From NCBI RefSeq assembly GCF_001712755.1, contig NZ_MDKC01000002.1:62001-126000 (forward strand): a stretch of 64,000 bases of DNA, given 5' to 3'. A program made the position numbers and the translations under genes. Of this stretch, positions 45,902-55,638 are shown piece by piece. Every line of letters begins with the position of its first letter. The stretch's first letter is position 1. The notes under the pieces were generated by a model. The model was not told where the DNA came from. It worked only from the letters and a program-made list of their open reading frames with translations, and did not search any database. This DNA comes from Gottfriedia luciferensis. Its GTDB lineage: Bacteria > Bacillota > Bacilli > Bacillales > Bacillaceae_G.

Positions 45902-47005
45902 ATGAATCGTAAATTAAATGTAAGTGGTTTTCAATTATTATGTATGATTTTTATGTTTATTAACGGTACATCCCCACCAGTTGAAATATATTCTTTAGCC
46001 AAGCAAGATGCATGGATGAGTTTATTATTAGGACTTACTGCGGGGTGTCTATTATTTTCTGTATATATAAAGTTATATTCTTTTTTTCCTGATGTACCAT
46101 TTACAAAATATATACAATATATTTTAGGGAAATATATTGGAAAACTGTTAGCTCTAATCTATATATTATATTTTATTTATATAGGTGCACGAGTTTTGCG
46201 TAATTTTGAGGAATTAATGGTTATTACTCTTTACAATGCTTCATCACGTATTTCAATTGGAATATTAATGATGATTATAGTCATATATGCATGTCATAAA
46301 GGAATTGAAACATTTGCACGTTCGAATGAATTTATTTTTTTATTTATAATGTTTCTTATGTTTATAATTATTGGATTAGAAATTATTTCTGATTTAATCA
46401 AAATTAATAATTTAAGACCTGTATTAGAAAGTGGATGGAAACCAGTGTTAAAGGCAACTCCGATATTAATTGCAAATCCTTTTGGTGAGATATTTACATT
46501 TACTATGATTTTGCCATTTTTAAATAAACAAAAGAAAGTAGTACAAGTAGGAATAACATCATTACTATTTTCTGGGCTTATATTGACTTTATTTTCAATG
46601 TTAAATACTTCCATATTGGGTGTTTCTGAAATAGAAAGGATCATCTATCCACTTCTTTCAGCAGTTAGTTATATTAATATTGCTGATTTTGTTCAAAGAG
46701 TTGATACCTTTATTATAGTGATTTCAGTATGTAATTATTTCGTGAAGATTACGATCTATTTCCATTGTGCGGTGTCAGGAGCAGCAGATTTATTCGGCAT
46801 TAAGGAAAGCAAGCAATTAGTTTATCCTACATCCGTTATAATGTTGGTTTGTTCAATGTGGATGACTACGAATTTTGTTGCATTACGTAATGAAGCAAGG
46901 GATGTTGTCCCCTTCTTACTACAAATACCTCTACAAATTATTATCCCAATTTGTTTATTAATAATAGTGCTAATAAAAAGGAAACTAAAATACCCAGCCT
47001 TATAA
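45902..47005 (+). CDS. GerAB-family spore germination permease (copy 1)
   Basis: 367 residues, ten helices, the amino acid/polyamine/cation-like fold of GerB subunits. Landmarks are SLAKQDAWMSLLLGL, LEIISDLIKINNLRPVLESG and KATPILIANPFGEIFTF. B subunits bind the germinant. It is an orphan: the divergent neighbour is a C subunit, and no A subunit is seen. The ribosome site before the ATG is weak (GATGGTG), suggesting low expression. Confidence 0.9.
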   Translation: MNRKLNVSGFQLLCMIFMFINGTSPPVEIYSLAKQDAWMSLLLGLTAGCLLFSVYIKLYSFFPDVPFTKYIQYILGKYIGKLLALIYILYFIYIGARVLRNFEELMVITLYNASSRISIGILMMIIVIYACHKGIETFARSNEFIFLFIMFLMFIIIGLEIISDLIKINNLRPVLESGWKPVLKATPILIANPFGEIFTFTMILPFLNKQKKVVQVGITSLLFSGLILTLFSMLNTSILGVSEIERIIYPLLSAVSYINIADFVQRVDTFIIVISVCNYFVKITIYFHCAVSGAADLFGIKESKQLVYPTSVIMLVCSMWMTTNFVALRNEARDVVPFLLQIPLQIIIPICLLIIVLIKRKLKYPAL

Positions 47006-47091
47006 AAGAAAATCCCAGTATTTTGAATTGCACGCCAAATGTTAGACACAGTTTAAGACTAAATGCTGCAATAGTTTAAAGAAAAATAGCT

Positions 47092-47121
47092 AAGACCACA
47101 TTTTTGTGGTCTTTTTCTTTT
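47092..47121 (+). terminator. Terminator after gerB-type copy 1
   Basis: AAGACCACA/TGTGGTCTT stem followed by T-rich tail. Confidence 0.85.
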
Positions 47122-47177
47122 GCTAAAAAATCAATATTTGAATTTAACAAGGTCTTATTTTTAGAAGGGAAAAACTT

Positions 47178-47509
47178 ATGAGTAATTATAGTGAAACTAG
47201 TAGTAATCAATTTGGAAATACCTTTTGTACTTCGATTTGTACTGCATTAAAACAATTAAAAGCAATGACTGAAAACCTTTATTTCAAATTGATGAATCGA
47301 TTTCTAATCTAGATCCAAAAGAAATTAAAATTTACATGTACTGTGAACTTTTAGTTGATGCAAGAAATAAACAGGAAGAAGAGAGAAACTCACAAGTTAA
47401 GTTTCTCTAAAAAATAGGTGATATTGGAAAAAAATTAAAAACAAAATGTAATATTAAAATAATATCAATAGTTCTTGTTATATGCCTTATAATTTGGAAA
47501 ATTATGTAA
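47178..47509 (+). pseudogene. Frameshifted small gene remnant with C-terminal membrane helix
   Basis: ATG with AGAAGGGA upstream starts SNYSETSSNQFGNTFC ... LKAMTEN. The frame then shifts near 47275 to continue LFQIDESISNLDPKEIKIYM ... NKQEEERNSQ. This ends at TAA (47408) and goes on in the same frame to a hydrophobic helix (IISIVLVICLIIW) ending at 47509. One frameshift and one stop separate what reads as a single small tail-anchored protein. Family not recognised. Confidence 0.45.
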
Positions 47510-47718
47510 GTTGAACTGCATTATGATAAATAAGAAAATCAGTAAAATACAATGCTTGGAAAAAAATTATTAATTAAATACCTAAGAACTCAAAGTTATT
47601 ATAAATTTTAAGGGAAAAATTGGAAATTTATGTTAAAATATTTAGGAATTAAAGAAGGTTCTGTCCCTTTAATTGGTTGTTATAATGAATGCATATTGAA
47701 TAATAAATGGGAGGTAAT

Positions 47719-48357
47719 ATGAACAATCGGTGGAATAAGTTGATATACAAAATTTGGTCTCGTTTATATGATAATTTTTTTAACACTGGGCGATTCCTCC
47801 ACGCAAGGAAAGAGGTTTTCAGTAATACAAATTTCTTGAAAAATCAAAAGATACTATTTGTTGGAGTAGGAACTGGTGCAGATTTGGAACTGATTAATCA
47901 CAAACATTTAGATATAACATCTATAGACTATTCAGATGATATGCTTAACAAAGCTAAAGAAAAATTTAAAGACTCATCAATAAAATTTTTAAAAATGGAC
48001 GCTCAAGACATGAGTTTGAGTGATTCCTATTTCGATGTTGTTATAGGCAGTCTTGTATTATCAGTTGTTCCAGATGCAGATAAGTGTCTTAAAGAGATGT
48101 TGAGAGTATTGAAACCAAGTGGAGAAATTATCATCTTTGATAAATTTGCACCAAAAAACAAAGGACTTTCGCCATTTAAAAAAGCAATTAGACCTTTAAT
48201 AAAATTATTAGGTACTGACATCGGAGTTAACTTTGAAAAATTGTATGAGAAGAATAAAGATCATTTAATTGTTAAAGTAGATATTCCAATAATGTTTGAT
48301 GGGATGTACAGAAAGATTATTATAAAAAAAGTGAATACTGATGATATATTATTATAG
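47719..48357 (+). CDS. Class I SAM-dependent methyltransferase (UbiE/PMT-like)
   Basis: 212 residues from the ATG at 47719, with TGGGAGG six bases upstream. The SAM-binding glycine loop is LFVGVGTGADLEL. Motif II acidic residue is in ITSIDYSDDML, followed by MDAQDMSLSDSYFDVVIGSL and EMLRVLKPSGEIIIFDKF, all in the normal order. The start NRWNKLIYKIWSRLYDN resembles phosphatidylethanolamine- or ubiquinone-type methyltransferases. The substrate is unknown. Terminator follows. Confidence 0.88.
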   Translation: MNNRWNKLIYKIWSRLYDNFFNTGRFLHARKEVFSNTNFLKNQKILFVGVGTGADLELINHKHLDITSIDYSDDMLNKAKEKFKDSSIKFLKMDAQDMSLSDSYFDVVIGSLVLSVVPDADKCLKEMLRVLKPSGEIIIFDKFAPKNKGLSPFKKAIRPLIKLLGTDIGVNFEKLYEKNKDHLIVKVDIPIMFDGMYRKIIIKKVNTDDILL

Positions 48358-48382
48358 GACGCTATCAGGAAATATAAATAAG

Positions 48383-48413
48383 AAAAGCTCAGACCATAAA
48401 GTCTGAGCTTTTT
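48383..48413 (+). terminator. Methyltransferase terminator
   Basis: AAAAGCTCAGAC/GTCTGAGCTTTT stem. Confidence 0.9.
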
Positions 48414-48748
48414 GTGTAATACGTGGTGAGTTTACCTTTGCATTAATCATTTTAATCTAAAATCTTAATCTTAATTTAGAATAAATAGATTGTCTATTAA
48501 AATTATTCATCTACAAGTTGAGGTAGAAATTTTATTATTTAAATGAAAAAACTTTATTATATCTAAAATAAAAATAGCCCACCGAAGTGAGCGACATTAA
48601 TTATTTAATGGTAATTTGATTTGTGTTCTTTTGCAAAACCACCTTTTAATTCTTCTAGAACAAGCCTCATTTTTTTGCAATTTTAATAATTTCATTGGTA
48701 TTAAAGTATATAGTTCAAAGAGGAAGAATAATTGTGTAACCTCTTATT
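48414..48748. other. Intergenic stretch with no recognised content
   Basis: AT-rich decayed sequence between the methyltransferase terminator and the endonuclease remnant. Confidence 0.35.
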
Positions 48749-48955
48749 TTATATTTTATTTAAATGTAGAGTGATATTAGTTTTAAAAGCATACTCTAAT
48801 GCATCCTTAGTAAATCCTGAAGAAGTAATATAATATCCTCGTTTCACACGATCAGCACTCATGGCTCCTTCTAGTTTTTGGATAGCAGGTCTACCCACAT
48901 TACCTTTCCAGTGCTTATTTTACAACTGAATAGTAAGTGCTTCTTGATCATAGCA
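48749..48955 (-). pseudogene. Remnant of an Mrr-type restriction endonuclease domain
   Basis: The frame reads YDQEALTIQL, an internal TAA, NKHWKGNVGRPAIQKLEGAM, then KRGYYITSSGFTKDALEYA, ending at TAA 48749. The pattern Q-x-K-H/R-W-x-G-x-VG-x-x-x-x-x-L-x-GA followed by G-x-x-I-T-x-S-x-F-x-x-x-A is that of the Mrr catalytic domain found in restriction endonucleases. There is no N-terminal part, start or active frame. Confidence 0.6.
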
Positions 48956-49188
48956 TTAAAATCTCTTAATTTTATACAAGTTTTTATACAAAAAAAGAAG
49001 GTAAATAAAATAAGTAATACTCATAGCCTTGCTATTATGTAAACTTCACATGAATACAACGTGCATAATTTTTATTCTTTTTTGGAAATGTAAAATTGTA
49101 CCGTTTATAAGAAGAAATTGGAAAAATGAGAAGTTATAAGCCATCAGAAAGTATTTATCCTGAATTGTGAATAAGGAAGTGACCTGCG

Positions 49189-50292
49189 ATGATTACTAGC
49201 CCCAAAGACCGTATTACAACAATTCAAGCAGTTATTATCATTAGCAATTATATACTTGGAACGGGAATTCTGACCTTGCCACGGGTAGCTACAGAGAAAG
49301 TGAATACACCAGATACATGGTTAACTGTAATTTTAGGCGGGCTGATTGCGATGGTGGCAGGAGTTATTATGGTCAAATTAGGACAACGGTTTCCAGGAAA
49401 AACCTTTTATCAATACAGCCAAGAAATTGTAGGGAAATGGATGGGGAAGTTACTAAGTCTAATCCTTGTATGTTATTTTGTAATGATGGGTGGATTTCAT
49501 ATCCGTGCATTAGTTGAGGTAACAAGTTTATTTTTGTTGGAAGGTACCCCATATTGGGCCATCGCGATGCCATTTATGTGGATAGGTCTCTATTTAATTA
49601 TGGGCGGCATAAATCCGATGGCACGTCTGTTTGAAATTATTCTCCCCATTACGGTCGTCGTTTTTTTGGTGATTGCTTTTATGAGTTTTAAAATATTTGA
49701 AGTGGATAATTTGCGCCCGGTACTGGGGTTGGGGATCATGCCCGTACTAAAAGGAATAAAAACAACGGCTCTCTCATATATAGGTTTTGAAAGCCTGTTG
49801 ATTATAATGGCGTTTATGAAAGAGCCAAACCAAGCAGTAAAAGCTGTTTTAGTTGGAATTTCCATCCCACTGATCTTTTACGTGATAACTATCGTAATGG
49901 TCATCGGTGCACTATCCGTCGATGGTGTGGTAACCAAAACTTGGCCAACGATTGATCTCATGCGAGGTTTTGATATGCCTGGTTTGCTATTTGAACGGTT
50001 TGAGTCTTTGTTGCTTGTAATGTGGATTATGCAAATGTTTACTTGCTTTAACGTGAGTCATTATGCTGCTTCTTTGGGGCTTGCCCAACTCTTTAAAAAA
50101 AACATTCATCCATTTATGTTTGGCTTACTTTCGGTTATTTATATCATTTCCATGACCCTGAAAAATACGAATGACCTATTTAAACTTGGGGATACAATGG
50201 GCAATGTTGCGTTTTTTTTATTTGGTATACAACCGCCGCTACTTCTGCTTGTCTTAAAATTGAAAAAGAGGAAGAGTAAAGCAATATCATAA
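49189..50292 (+). CDS. GerAB-family spore germination permease (copy 2)
   Basis: 367 residues, ten helices, with strong family landmarks: ITTIQAVIIISNYILGTGIL near the start, QYSQEIVGKWMGKLLSLILV, EVDNLRPVLGLG and ALSYIGFESLLIIMAFM. AAGGAAGTGACC lies before the ATG. It shares the family but not close identity with copy 1 and is visibly richer in G+C, suggesting separate acquisition. No A or C gene lies beside it. Intact germinant-binding permease by sequence. Confidence 0.92.
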   Translation: MITSPKDRITTIQAVIIISNYILGTGILTLPRVATEKVNTPDTWLTVILGGLIAMVAGVIMVKLGQRFPGKTFYQYSQEIVGKWMGKLLSLILVCYFVMMGGFHIRALVEVTSLFLLEGTPYWAIAMPFMWIGLYLIMGGINPMARLFEIILPITVVVFLVIAFMSFKIFEVDNLRPVLGLGIMPVLKGIKTTALSYIGFESLLIIMAFMKEPNQAVKAVLVGISIPLIFYVITIVMVIGALSVDGVVTKTWPTIDLMRGFDMPGLLFERFESLLLVMWIMQMFTCFNVSHYAASLGLAQLFKKNIHPFMFGLLSVIYIISMTLKNTNDLFKLGDTMGNVAFFLFGIQPPLLLLVLKLKKRKSKAIS

Positions 50293-50317
50293 CAAAGTAT
50301 GGTTTCTTTTAGTCTAA

Positions 50318-50467
50318 CTGTGTAATGTAAATGGTGGTTCTGTTCAAAACAGTTACAGAAATACTGGTGAGTTTAGATATACTGAATCTGATTGTATTTA
50401 TTACAGTGGTATCGGGTACAACATCACTGAGAGATGGGAAGAGGTGGAAGAAGAGTTTTCGGATTAA
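50318..50467 (+). pseudogene. C-terminal remnant of an unknown gene
   Basis: A 49-codon frame without a start, protein-like in composition (NVNGGSVQNSYRNTGEF, then CIYYSGIGYNITERWEEVEE), ending in TAA. It lies between the gerB-type gene and acnA. Family not recognised. Confidence 0.3.
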
Positions 50468-50502
50468 ATGCAGTAATATTGATATAATAATTATATAAAA
50501 AT

Positions 50503-50532
50503 AAAGACTCCTAGTAAGATTTAGGAGTCTTT
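50503..50532 (+). terminator. Terminator
   Basis: AAAGACTCCT/AGGAGTCTTT perfect stem. Confidence 0.75.
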
Positions 50533-50643
50533 ATAAATGTTCACAGTTTTTTGTGCCTCACACACTCAATGCATACATTATGCTCACAAAATGCTCACTA
50601 ACTAAAAATAACTCAAACGAATTAAATTTTGATTTAAAGGGTC

Positions 50644-50658
50644 ATAAGTAATACTTAT
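50644..50658. promoter_or_regulatory. CcpC-type operator upstream of acnA
   Basis: ATAAGTAATACTTAT is a perfect 15-bp palindrome of the form ATAA-N7-TTAT, the consensus known for CcpC at B. subtilis citB. It lies 127 bp before the acnA ATG. A second similar half-site pair, ATAA-N8-TTAT, follows 10 bases later (50668-50683). Binding is inferred from the match. Confidence 0.6.
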
Positions 50659-50784
50659 TACAAATGATAAGTTACTTGTTATTTACTTATGATATACATT
50701 GTAATAATATATTATTGTAAGGTATTGAAAAGTTTGGATATAAAATATATTCAGACATTTTTTGCTTAATAGGGGGAAGAACAC

Positions 50785-53511
50785 ATGGGGAAAAATGACG
50801 TTTTCCAATCTCGTTCGACATTTACTGCGAACGATAAAACTTATCATTATTATCGCTTAAAAGCAATTGAGGAAGCTGGAGTAGCTAAAATCGGTAAATT
50901 ACCTTATTCGATTAAAGTGTTACTAGAATCAGTTCTTCGTCAAGTAGATGGAAGAGTAATTACAAAAGATCATGTTGAAAATTTAGCAAAATGGGGAACA
51001 AACGAGCTACAAGATGTAGATGTTCCGTTTAAACCTTCTCGTGTTATTTTACAAGACTTCACAGGTGTTCCAGCTGTAGTTGACTTAGCTTCATTACGTA
51101 AAGCTATGGCTGATATGGGTGGAGACCCTGAAGTAATTAATCCAGAAATTCCAGTAGATCTAGTAATTGACCACTCTGTAATGGTTGATAAAGCTGGTTC
51201 AGTGGATGCATTAGATTTCAATATGGATTTAGAATTTTCTCGTAACGAAGAGCGTTACCAATTCTTAAGCTGGGCTCAAAAAGCATTTAATAACTATCGT
51301 GCAGTTCCACCAGCAACTGGTATCGTACACCAAGTTAACTTAGAATACTTAGCAAATGTAGTACATGCAATTGCAAATGAAGATGGTGAAGTTGTTGCAT
51401 TCCCTGATACATTAGTGGGTACTGACTCACATACTACTATGATTAATGGTATTGGTGTATTAGGTTGGGGTGTAGGTGGTATTGAAGCTGAAGCAGGTAT
51501 GCTTGGTCAACCATCATATTTCCCAGTTCCAGAAGTTATCGGTGTTAAATTAATCGGTGCTTTACCAAGTGGAACTACTGCAACTGATGTTGCGTTAAAA
51601 GTTACTGAAGTTTTACGTAAAAAAGGTGTAGTAAATAAATTTGTTGAGTTCTTTGGACCAGGTTTACAAAGTATGCCTTTAGCAGACCGTGCTACAATTG
51701 CAAACATGGCTCCTGAATACGGTGCAACATGTGGATTCTTCCCAGTTGATGCTGAGGCACTTAACTACTTACGTTTAACAGGTCGTTCTGAAGAGCAAAT
51801 TCAATTAGTTGAAGCTTACTGCAAAGCAAATGATTTATTCTATACAGCTGACTTAGAAGATCCTACATTTACTGATTTAGTAGAAATCAATCTTTCAGAA
51901 ATTGAATCAAATCTTTCTGGTCCAAAACGTCCACAAGATTTAATCCCATTATCTGAAATGAAAAAAGCATTCCAAGCAGCAGTTTCTGCTCCAATGGGTA
52001 ATGCAGGATTCGGTTTAACTGACGAAGCATTAAATAAAGAAGTAAACGTTAAATTTGAAAATGGTACTGAAACAACATTTAAAACAGGTGCAGTAGCAAT
52101 CGCAGCAATCACAAGTTGTACAAATACTTCAAACCCATACGTTATGTTAGGTGCTGGTTTAGTAGCTAAAAAAGCTGTTGAAAAAGGATTAACAGTACCT
52201 GCTTATGTAAAAACTTCATTAGCTCCTGGATCTAAAGTTGTTAGTGGATATTTACAAGAAGCTGGATTAATTCCTTTCTTAAATCAATTAGGCTTTAACA
52301 TTGTTGGTTATGGATGTACTACATGTATCGGTAACTCAGGTCCATTAGCTCCTGAAATGGAAGCAGCTATTGCTGACAATGATATGTTAGTAACATCTGT
52401 ACTTTCTGGTAACCGTAACTTCGAAGGACGTATTCATCCTCAAGTTAAAGGTAACTACTTAGCATCACCACCATTAGTAGTTGCTTACGCGTTAGCAGGT
52501 AATGTAAATATCGACTTCTCAGTTGAGCCAATCGGTCAAGATAAAGATGGAAACGATGTGTTCTTAAAAGATATCTGGCCAACATCTGCAGAAGTTCAAG
52601 AAGTAGTTGCATCTACAGTTACTCCTGAATTATTCAAAAAAGAATATGAAAGAGTATTTGAAGATAACAAACGTTGGAACGAAATTCAAACAACTGATGA
52701 TTCTTTATACAAATGGGATAGCGAATCAACTTATATCGCAAATCCTCCATTCTTTGAAGGATTATCAAAAGAGCCAGGTGTAGTTAAACCATTAGCTGGT
52801 TTAAAAATCGTTGGTAAATTCGGTGATTCAGTAACAACTGACCACATTTCACCAGCTGGTTCTATTGGTAAAACAACTCCTGCAGGACTTTACCTACAAA
52901 GTAAAGGTGTTAAACCTGTAGACTTTAACTCATACGGTTCTCGTCGTGGTAACCACGATGTAATGATGCGTGGTACATTCGCTAATATCCGTATCCGTAA
53001 CCAAATCGCTCCAGGTACAGAAGGTGGATACACTACTTACTGGCCAACTGGCGAAGTTATGTCAATTTATGATGCAGCAATGCGTTATAAAGAAGATGGT
53101 ACTGGATTAATGATCTTAGCTGGAAATGACTACGGTATGGGAAGTTCTCGTGACTGGGCTGCTAAAGGAACAAACCTTTTAGGAATCAAAACAGTTCTTG
53201 CTGAAAGCTTCGAGCGTATCCACAGAAGTAACTTAGTATTAATGGGTGTTTTACCACTTCAATTTAAAGATGGCGAAAATGCTGAAACATTTGGATTAAA
53301 CGGTAAAGAAGTATTTGCTGTTAATGTAGATGAGAATGTTAAACCACGTGATCTTGTAAAAGTAACTGCAACAAAAGAAGACGGCACAACTGTTGAATTT
53401 GAAGTAGTTGCTCGTTTCGACAGCGAAGTTGAAATCGACTACTACCGTCATGGTGGTATCTTACAAATGGTATTACGTGATAAATTAAATAATTCTAAAG
53501 TAACTCATTAA
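50785..53511 (+). CDS. acnA: Aconitate hydratase (aconitase A)
   Basis: 908 residues, full length. The 4Fe-4S cluster cysteines are Cys445 (ITSCTNTS) and Cys511 and Cys514 ([12 protein letters not shown]). The C-terminal swivel domain has [27 protein letters not shown] and [16 protein letters not shown]. It isomerises citrate to isocitrate in the TCA cycle, and the B. subtilis homologue (CitB) also binds RNA when iron-starved and affects sporulation. AGGGGGAAGA precedes the ATG. CcpC-like operator upstream; strong terminator after it. Confidence 0.98.
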   Translation: MGKNDVFQSRSTFTANDKTYHYYRLKAIEEAGVAKIGKLPYSIKVLLESVLRQVDGRVITKDHVENLAKWGTNELQDVDVPFKPSRVILQDFTGVPAVVDLASLRKAMADMGGDPEVINPEIPVDLVIDHSVMVDKAGSVDALDFNMDLEFSRNEERYQFLSWAQKAFNNYRAVPPATGIVHQVNLEYLANVVHAIANEDGEVVAFPDTLVGTDSHTTMINGIGVLGWGVGGIEAEAGMLGQPSYFPVPEVIGVKLIGALPSGTTATDVALKVTEVLRKKGVVNKFVEFFGPGLQSMPLADRATIANMAPEYGATCGFFPVDAEALNYLRLTGRSEEQIQLVEAYCKANDLFYTADLEDPTFTDLVEINLSEIESNLSGPKRPQDLIPLSEMKKAFQAAVSAPMGNAGFGLTDEALNKEVNVKFENGTETTFKTGAVAIAAITSCTNTSNPYVMLGAGLVAKKAVEKGLTVPAYVKTSLAPGSKVVSGYLQEAGLIPFLNQLGFNIVGYGCTTCIGNSGPLAPEMEAAIADNDMLVTSVLSGNRNFEGRIHPQVKGNYLASPPLVVAYALAGNVNIDFSVEPIGQDKDGNDVFLKDIWPTSAEVQEVVASTVTPELFKKEYERVFEDNKRWNEIQTTDDSLYKWDSESTYIANPPFFEGLSKEPGVVKPLAGLKIVGKFGDSVTTDHISPAGSIGKTTPAGLYLQSKGVKPVDFNSYGSRRGNHDVMMRGTFANIRIRNQIAPGTEGGYTTYWPTGEVMSIYDAAMRYKEDGTGLMILAGNDYGMGSSRDWAAKGTNLLGIKTVLAESFERIHRSNLVLMGVLPLQFKDGENAETFGLNGKEVFAVNVDENVKPRDLVKVTATKEDGTTVEFEVVARFDSEVEIDYYRHGGILQMVLRDKLNNSKVTH

Positions 53512-53516
53512 TATAG

Positions 53517-53548
53517 AAAACACGGTCTTTTTTGGACCGTGTTTTTTT
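53517..53548 (+). terminator. acnA terminator
   Basis: AAAACACGGTC/GACCGTGTTTT stem followed by T-run. Confidence 0.92.
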
Positions 53549-53567
53549 GTTTTGGGTAAGTAGCATC

Positions 53568-54290
53568 GCAATTTAAACGATGTCATTGCAAATAAAAATC
53601 AGAAATCGCAATTAAAATATGTCATCGCAAATAAAAACCAGTAATCGCAATTAAAATGATGTCATCGCAAATAAAAACCTGTAATGGCAATTAAAATGAT
53701 GTCATCGCAAATAAAAACCTGTAATGGCCATTAAAATGATGTCATCGCAAATAAAAATCAGAAATCGCAATTAAAATATGTCTTCGTAAATAAAAACCTG
53801 TAATGGCAATTAAAATGATGTCATCGCAAATAAAAACAGGTAATGGCAATTAAAATGATGTCATCGCAAATAAAAACAGGTAATGGCAATTAAAATGATG
53901 TCATCGCAAATAAAAACCGATAATCGCAATTAAAATGATGTTATCGCAAATAAAAACAGGTAATGGCAATTAAAATGGTGGCATCGCAAATAAAAACCAG
54001 TAATGGCAATTAAAATGATGTCATCGCAAATAAAAATCAGAAATCGCAATTAAGTTATGTCTTCGTAAATAAAAACCGGTAATGGCAATTAAAATGGTGG
54101 CATCGCAAATAAAAACCAGTAATGGCAATTAATATGATGTCATCGCAAATAATAACCGGTAATGGCAATTAAAATGGTGTCATCGCAAATAAAAACCAGT
54201 AATCGCAATTAAAATGATGTTATCGCAAATAAAAACCGTTAATCGCAATTAAAATGATGTTATCGCAATTAAATTTGTAAAATCACAATT
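53568..54290. repeat. Tandem array of about 18 imperfect 40-bp repeats
   Basis: Units run head to tail with no unique spacers. Each reads roughly TCATCGCAAATAAAAACC, then a variable dinucleotide, then TAATGGCAATTAAAATGATG. Each unit is itself two related 20-bp halves built on (T/C)GCAA-(A/T)TAAAA, so the motif recurs about every 20 bp. Most units are 40 bp and a few (ending AATATG or TTATG) are 39. Units decay at both ends. Non-coding in all frames. It fills most of the acnA-yneN gap. Confidence 0.9.
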
Positions 54291-54551
54291 AAAATCAGAA
54301 TATCAGTAATTAATCGGATTGAAGCGATCAACCTAACACTAAAATGGACTAAATGGATAAAAAAATTACGAATTAATAGGCCATTCCTGTAAAAAATATA
54401 ATGAAAGTGGATCTATATTAAGATAATTTGAATGGGAAATAGTAGTTAAAAGATAATCCAAAGAGATATTGTCTAAGAACATATGTGAGCATGTTCCACT
54501 TTTGTATTTATTATGGTTAAATAGAGATAGTTCATTAAAAGGGTGATTTGT

Positions 54552-55103
54552 ATGAAAAAAGTAATTCCTTTGCTGATTCTTTTTGTAGCGTTAGGGTATT
54601 CAATTTTTCAATTATATGAGAAAAAAGAAGAAGAGAAAAAAGTCAGTAACAATAATGATGCTTATATTGCTTCAATTGAAAAATTAGGTGTTCAAGTTGG
54701 ACAGCAGGCACCTGATATACAATTGATGACTTTGGATGAAAAGAAGGTTAATTTGTCTTCATTTAAAGGTAAGAAAGTAATCTTAAACTTTTGGGCTACT
54801 TGGTGCCCTCCTTGTCAAGACGAGATACCAGCATTAGAGAAATTCCATCAAGAGCATAAGGATATTGAAATGATTGGTGTTGCGGATTATATTGGCGAGA
54901 AAAAGGATTTAAACTTTATCAAGAATTTTGTTAATAAAAATAGTATGAATTATCGAATTTTAATTGATGAAAACGGTGATAATTTTCGTAAATATGGTGT
55001 AATTTCAATACCAACTACATACTTTATTAATCCGAATGGAGAAGTAGTTTTTAAACAAATTGGACCATTAACTGAAAAACAATTAAATGCATTTTTAAAA
55101 TAA
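54552..55103 (+). CDS. yneN: YneN-like membrane-anchored thioredoxin (ResA/StoA family)
   Basis: 183 residues from the ATG at 54552. A membrane anchor (about 3-18) is followed by a charged linker and a TlpA/ResA-like domain. The active site is CPPC (Cys85, Cys88) in NFWATWCPPCQDEIPAL, and the cis-Pro loop is ISIPTTYFINPNG. It is expected to reduce or exchange disulfides outside the membrane, fed by CcdA. Position after acnA matches B. subtilis yneN. Confidence 0.9.
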   Translation: MKKVIPLLILFVALGYSIFQLYEKKEEEKKVSNNNDAYIASIEKLGVQVGQQAPDIQLMTLDEKKVNLSSFKGKKVILNFWATWCPPCQDEIPALEKFHQEHKDIEMIGVADYIGEKKDLNFIKNFVNKNSMNYRILIDENGDNFRKYGVISIPTTYFINPNGEVVFKQIGPLTEKQLNAFLK

Positions 55104-55175
55104 GAAAAAATTTACTAAAATGTAAGAAAACTCTTTTTTTTGGCAATACTAACATAAAAAGAAGAGGTGATTGTT

Positions 55176-55313
55176 TTGAGAAAGAAAAGACATAAATCGT
55201 TTCAAGAATTAATTCTAGAAAATAAAAATTCACTATTAAATGATGAAGAAGCTTTGAATAAAATATATGATCGACTAGAAGAACGTTTAGAAAGAAAAGC
55301 TAAAGCGGAGTAA
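55176..55313 (+). CDS. FbpB-family small basic protein
   Basis: 45 residues from a TTG with AGAGGTGAT upstream. The start MRKKRHKSFQELILENKNSL and the charged helical end EERLERKAKAE match the FbpB family. B. subtilis FbpB assists the small RNA FsrA in the iron-sparing response, which targets, among others, TCA-cycle iron proteins. Its presence three genes from acnA is suggestive but may be chance. A terminator-like T-run follows. Confidence 0.75.
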   Translation: MRKKRHKSFQELILENKNSLLNDEEALNKIYDRLEERLERKAKAE

Positions 55314-55457
55314 ATTAGTCATTATAAAAATCAAATTTTGTTTATACAAAAGAAGGAATTATTTCCTTCTTTTTTTGTTGTCAAAATTGGTCATTTTTTA
55401 ATTTCCTTTTACATATTTACAGCAACAAAACTCATACTATCGCTAGGGGGCGATAAA

Positions 55458-55598
55458 ATGGGAAATCCAAAAAAACATCCTAAAGATTTTGTACCAAATC
55501 ATGTAGGTACTCAAAACAAAGCAGCTGGTGGGAATAAGGGTAAACAAATGCAGTATAAAGATCCTACTGGCAAACAACCAATTGTAGATAACGGGTAA
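55458..55598 (+). CDS. sspN: SspN, small acid-soluble spore protein N
   Basis: 46 residues. [19 protein letters not shown] and [14 protein letters not shown] are the SspN signature. ATG 55458 has TAGGGGGC upstream; the frame is open further 5' but only this start gives the conserved length. Forespore-made and co-transcribed with tlp in B. subtilis, as the 40-bp gap here suggests. Confidence 0.95.
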   Translation: MGNPKKHPKDFVPNHVGTQNKAAGGNKGKQMQYKDPTGKQPIVDNG

Positions 55599-55638
55599 AA
55601 TCAAAAACACAAAAACAAATTTTGAATTGGAGTGATTT

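Noticed and set aside
50700-50735. AATAATATATTATT palindrome before acnA as a second operator
   Set aside because: Such palindromes are expected by chance in DNA this AT-rich; it matches no known site.
51507-52112. Minus-strand frames inside acnA
   Set aside because: Antisense frames created by the codon bias of a highly expressed gene.
53568-54290. CRISPR array
   Set aside because: Repeats are directly adjacent with no unique spacers, units vary, and no cas genes are in the window.
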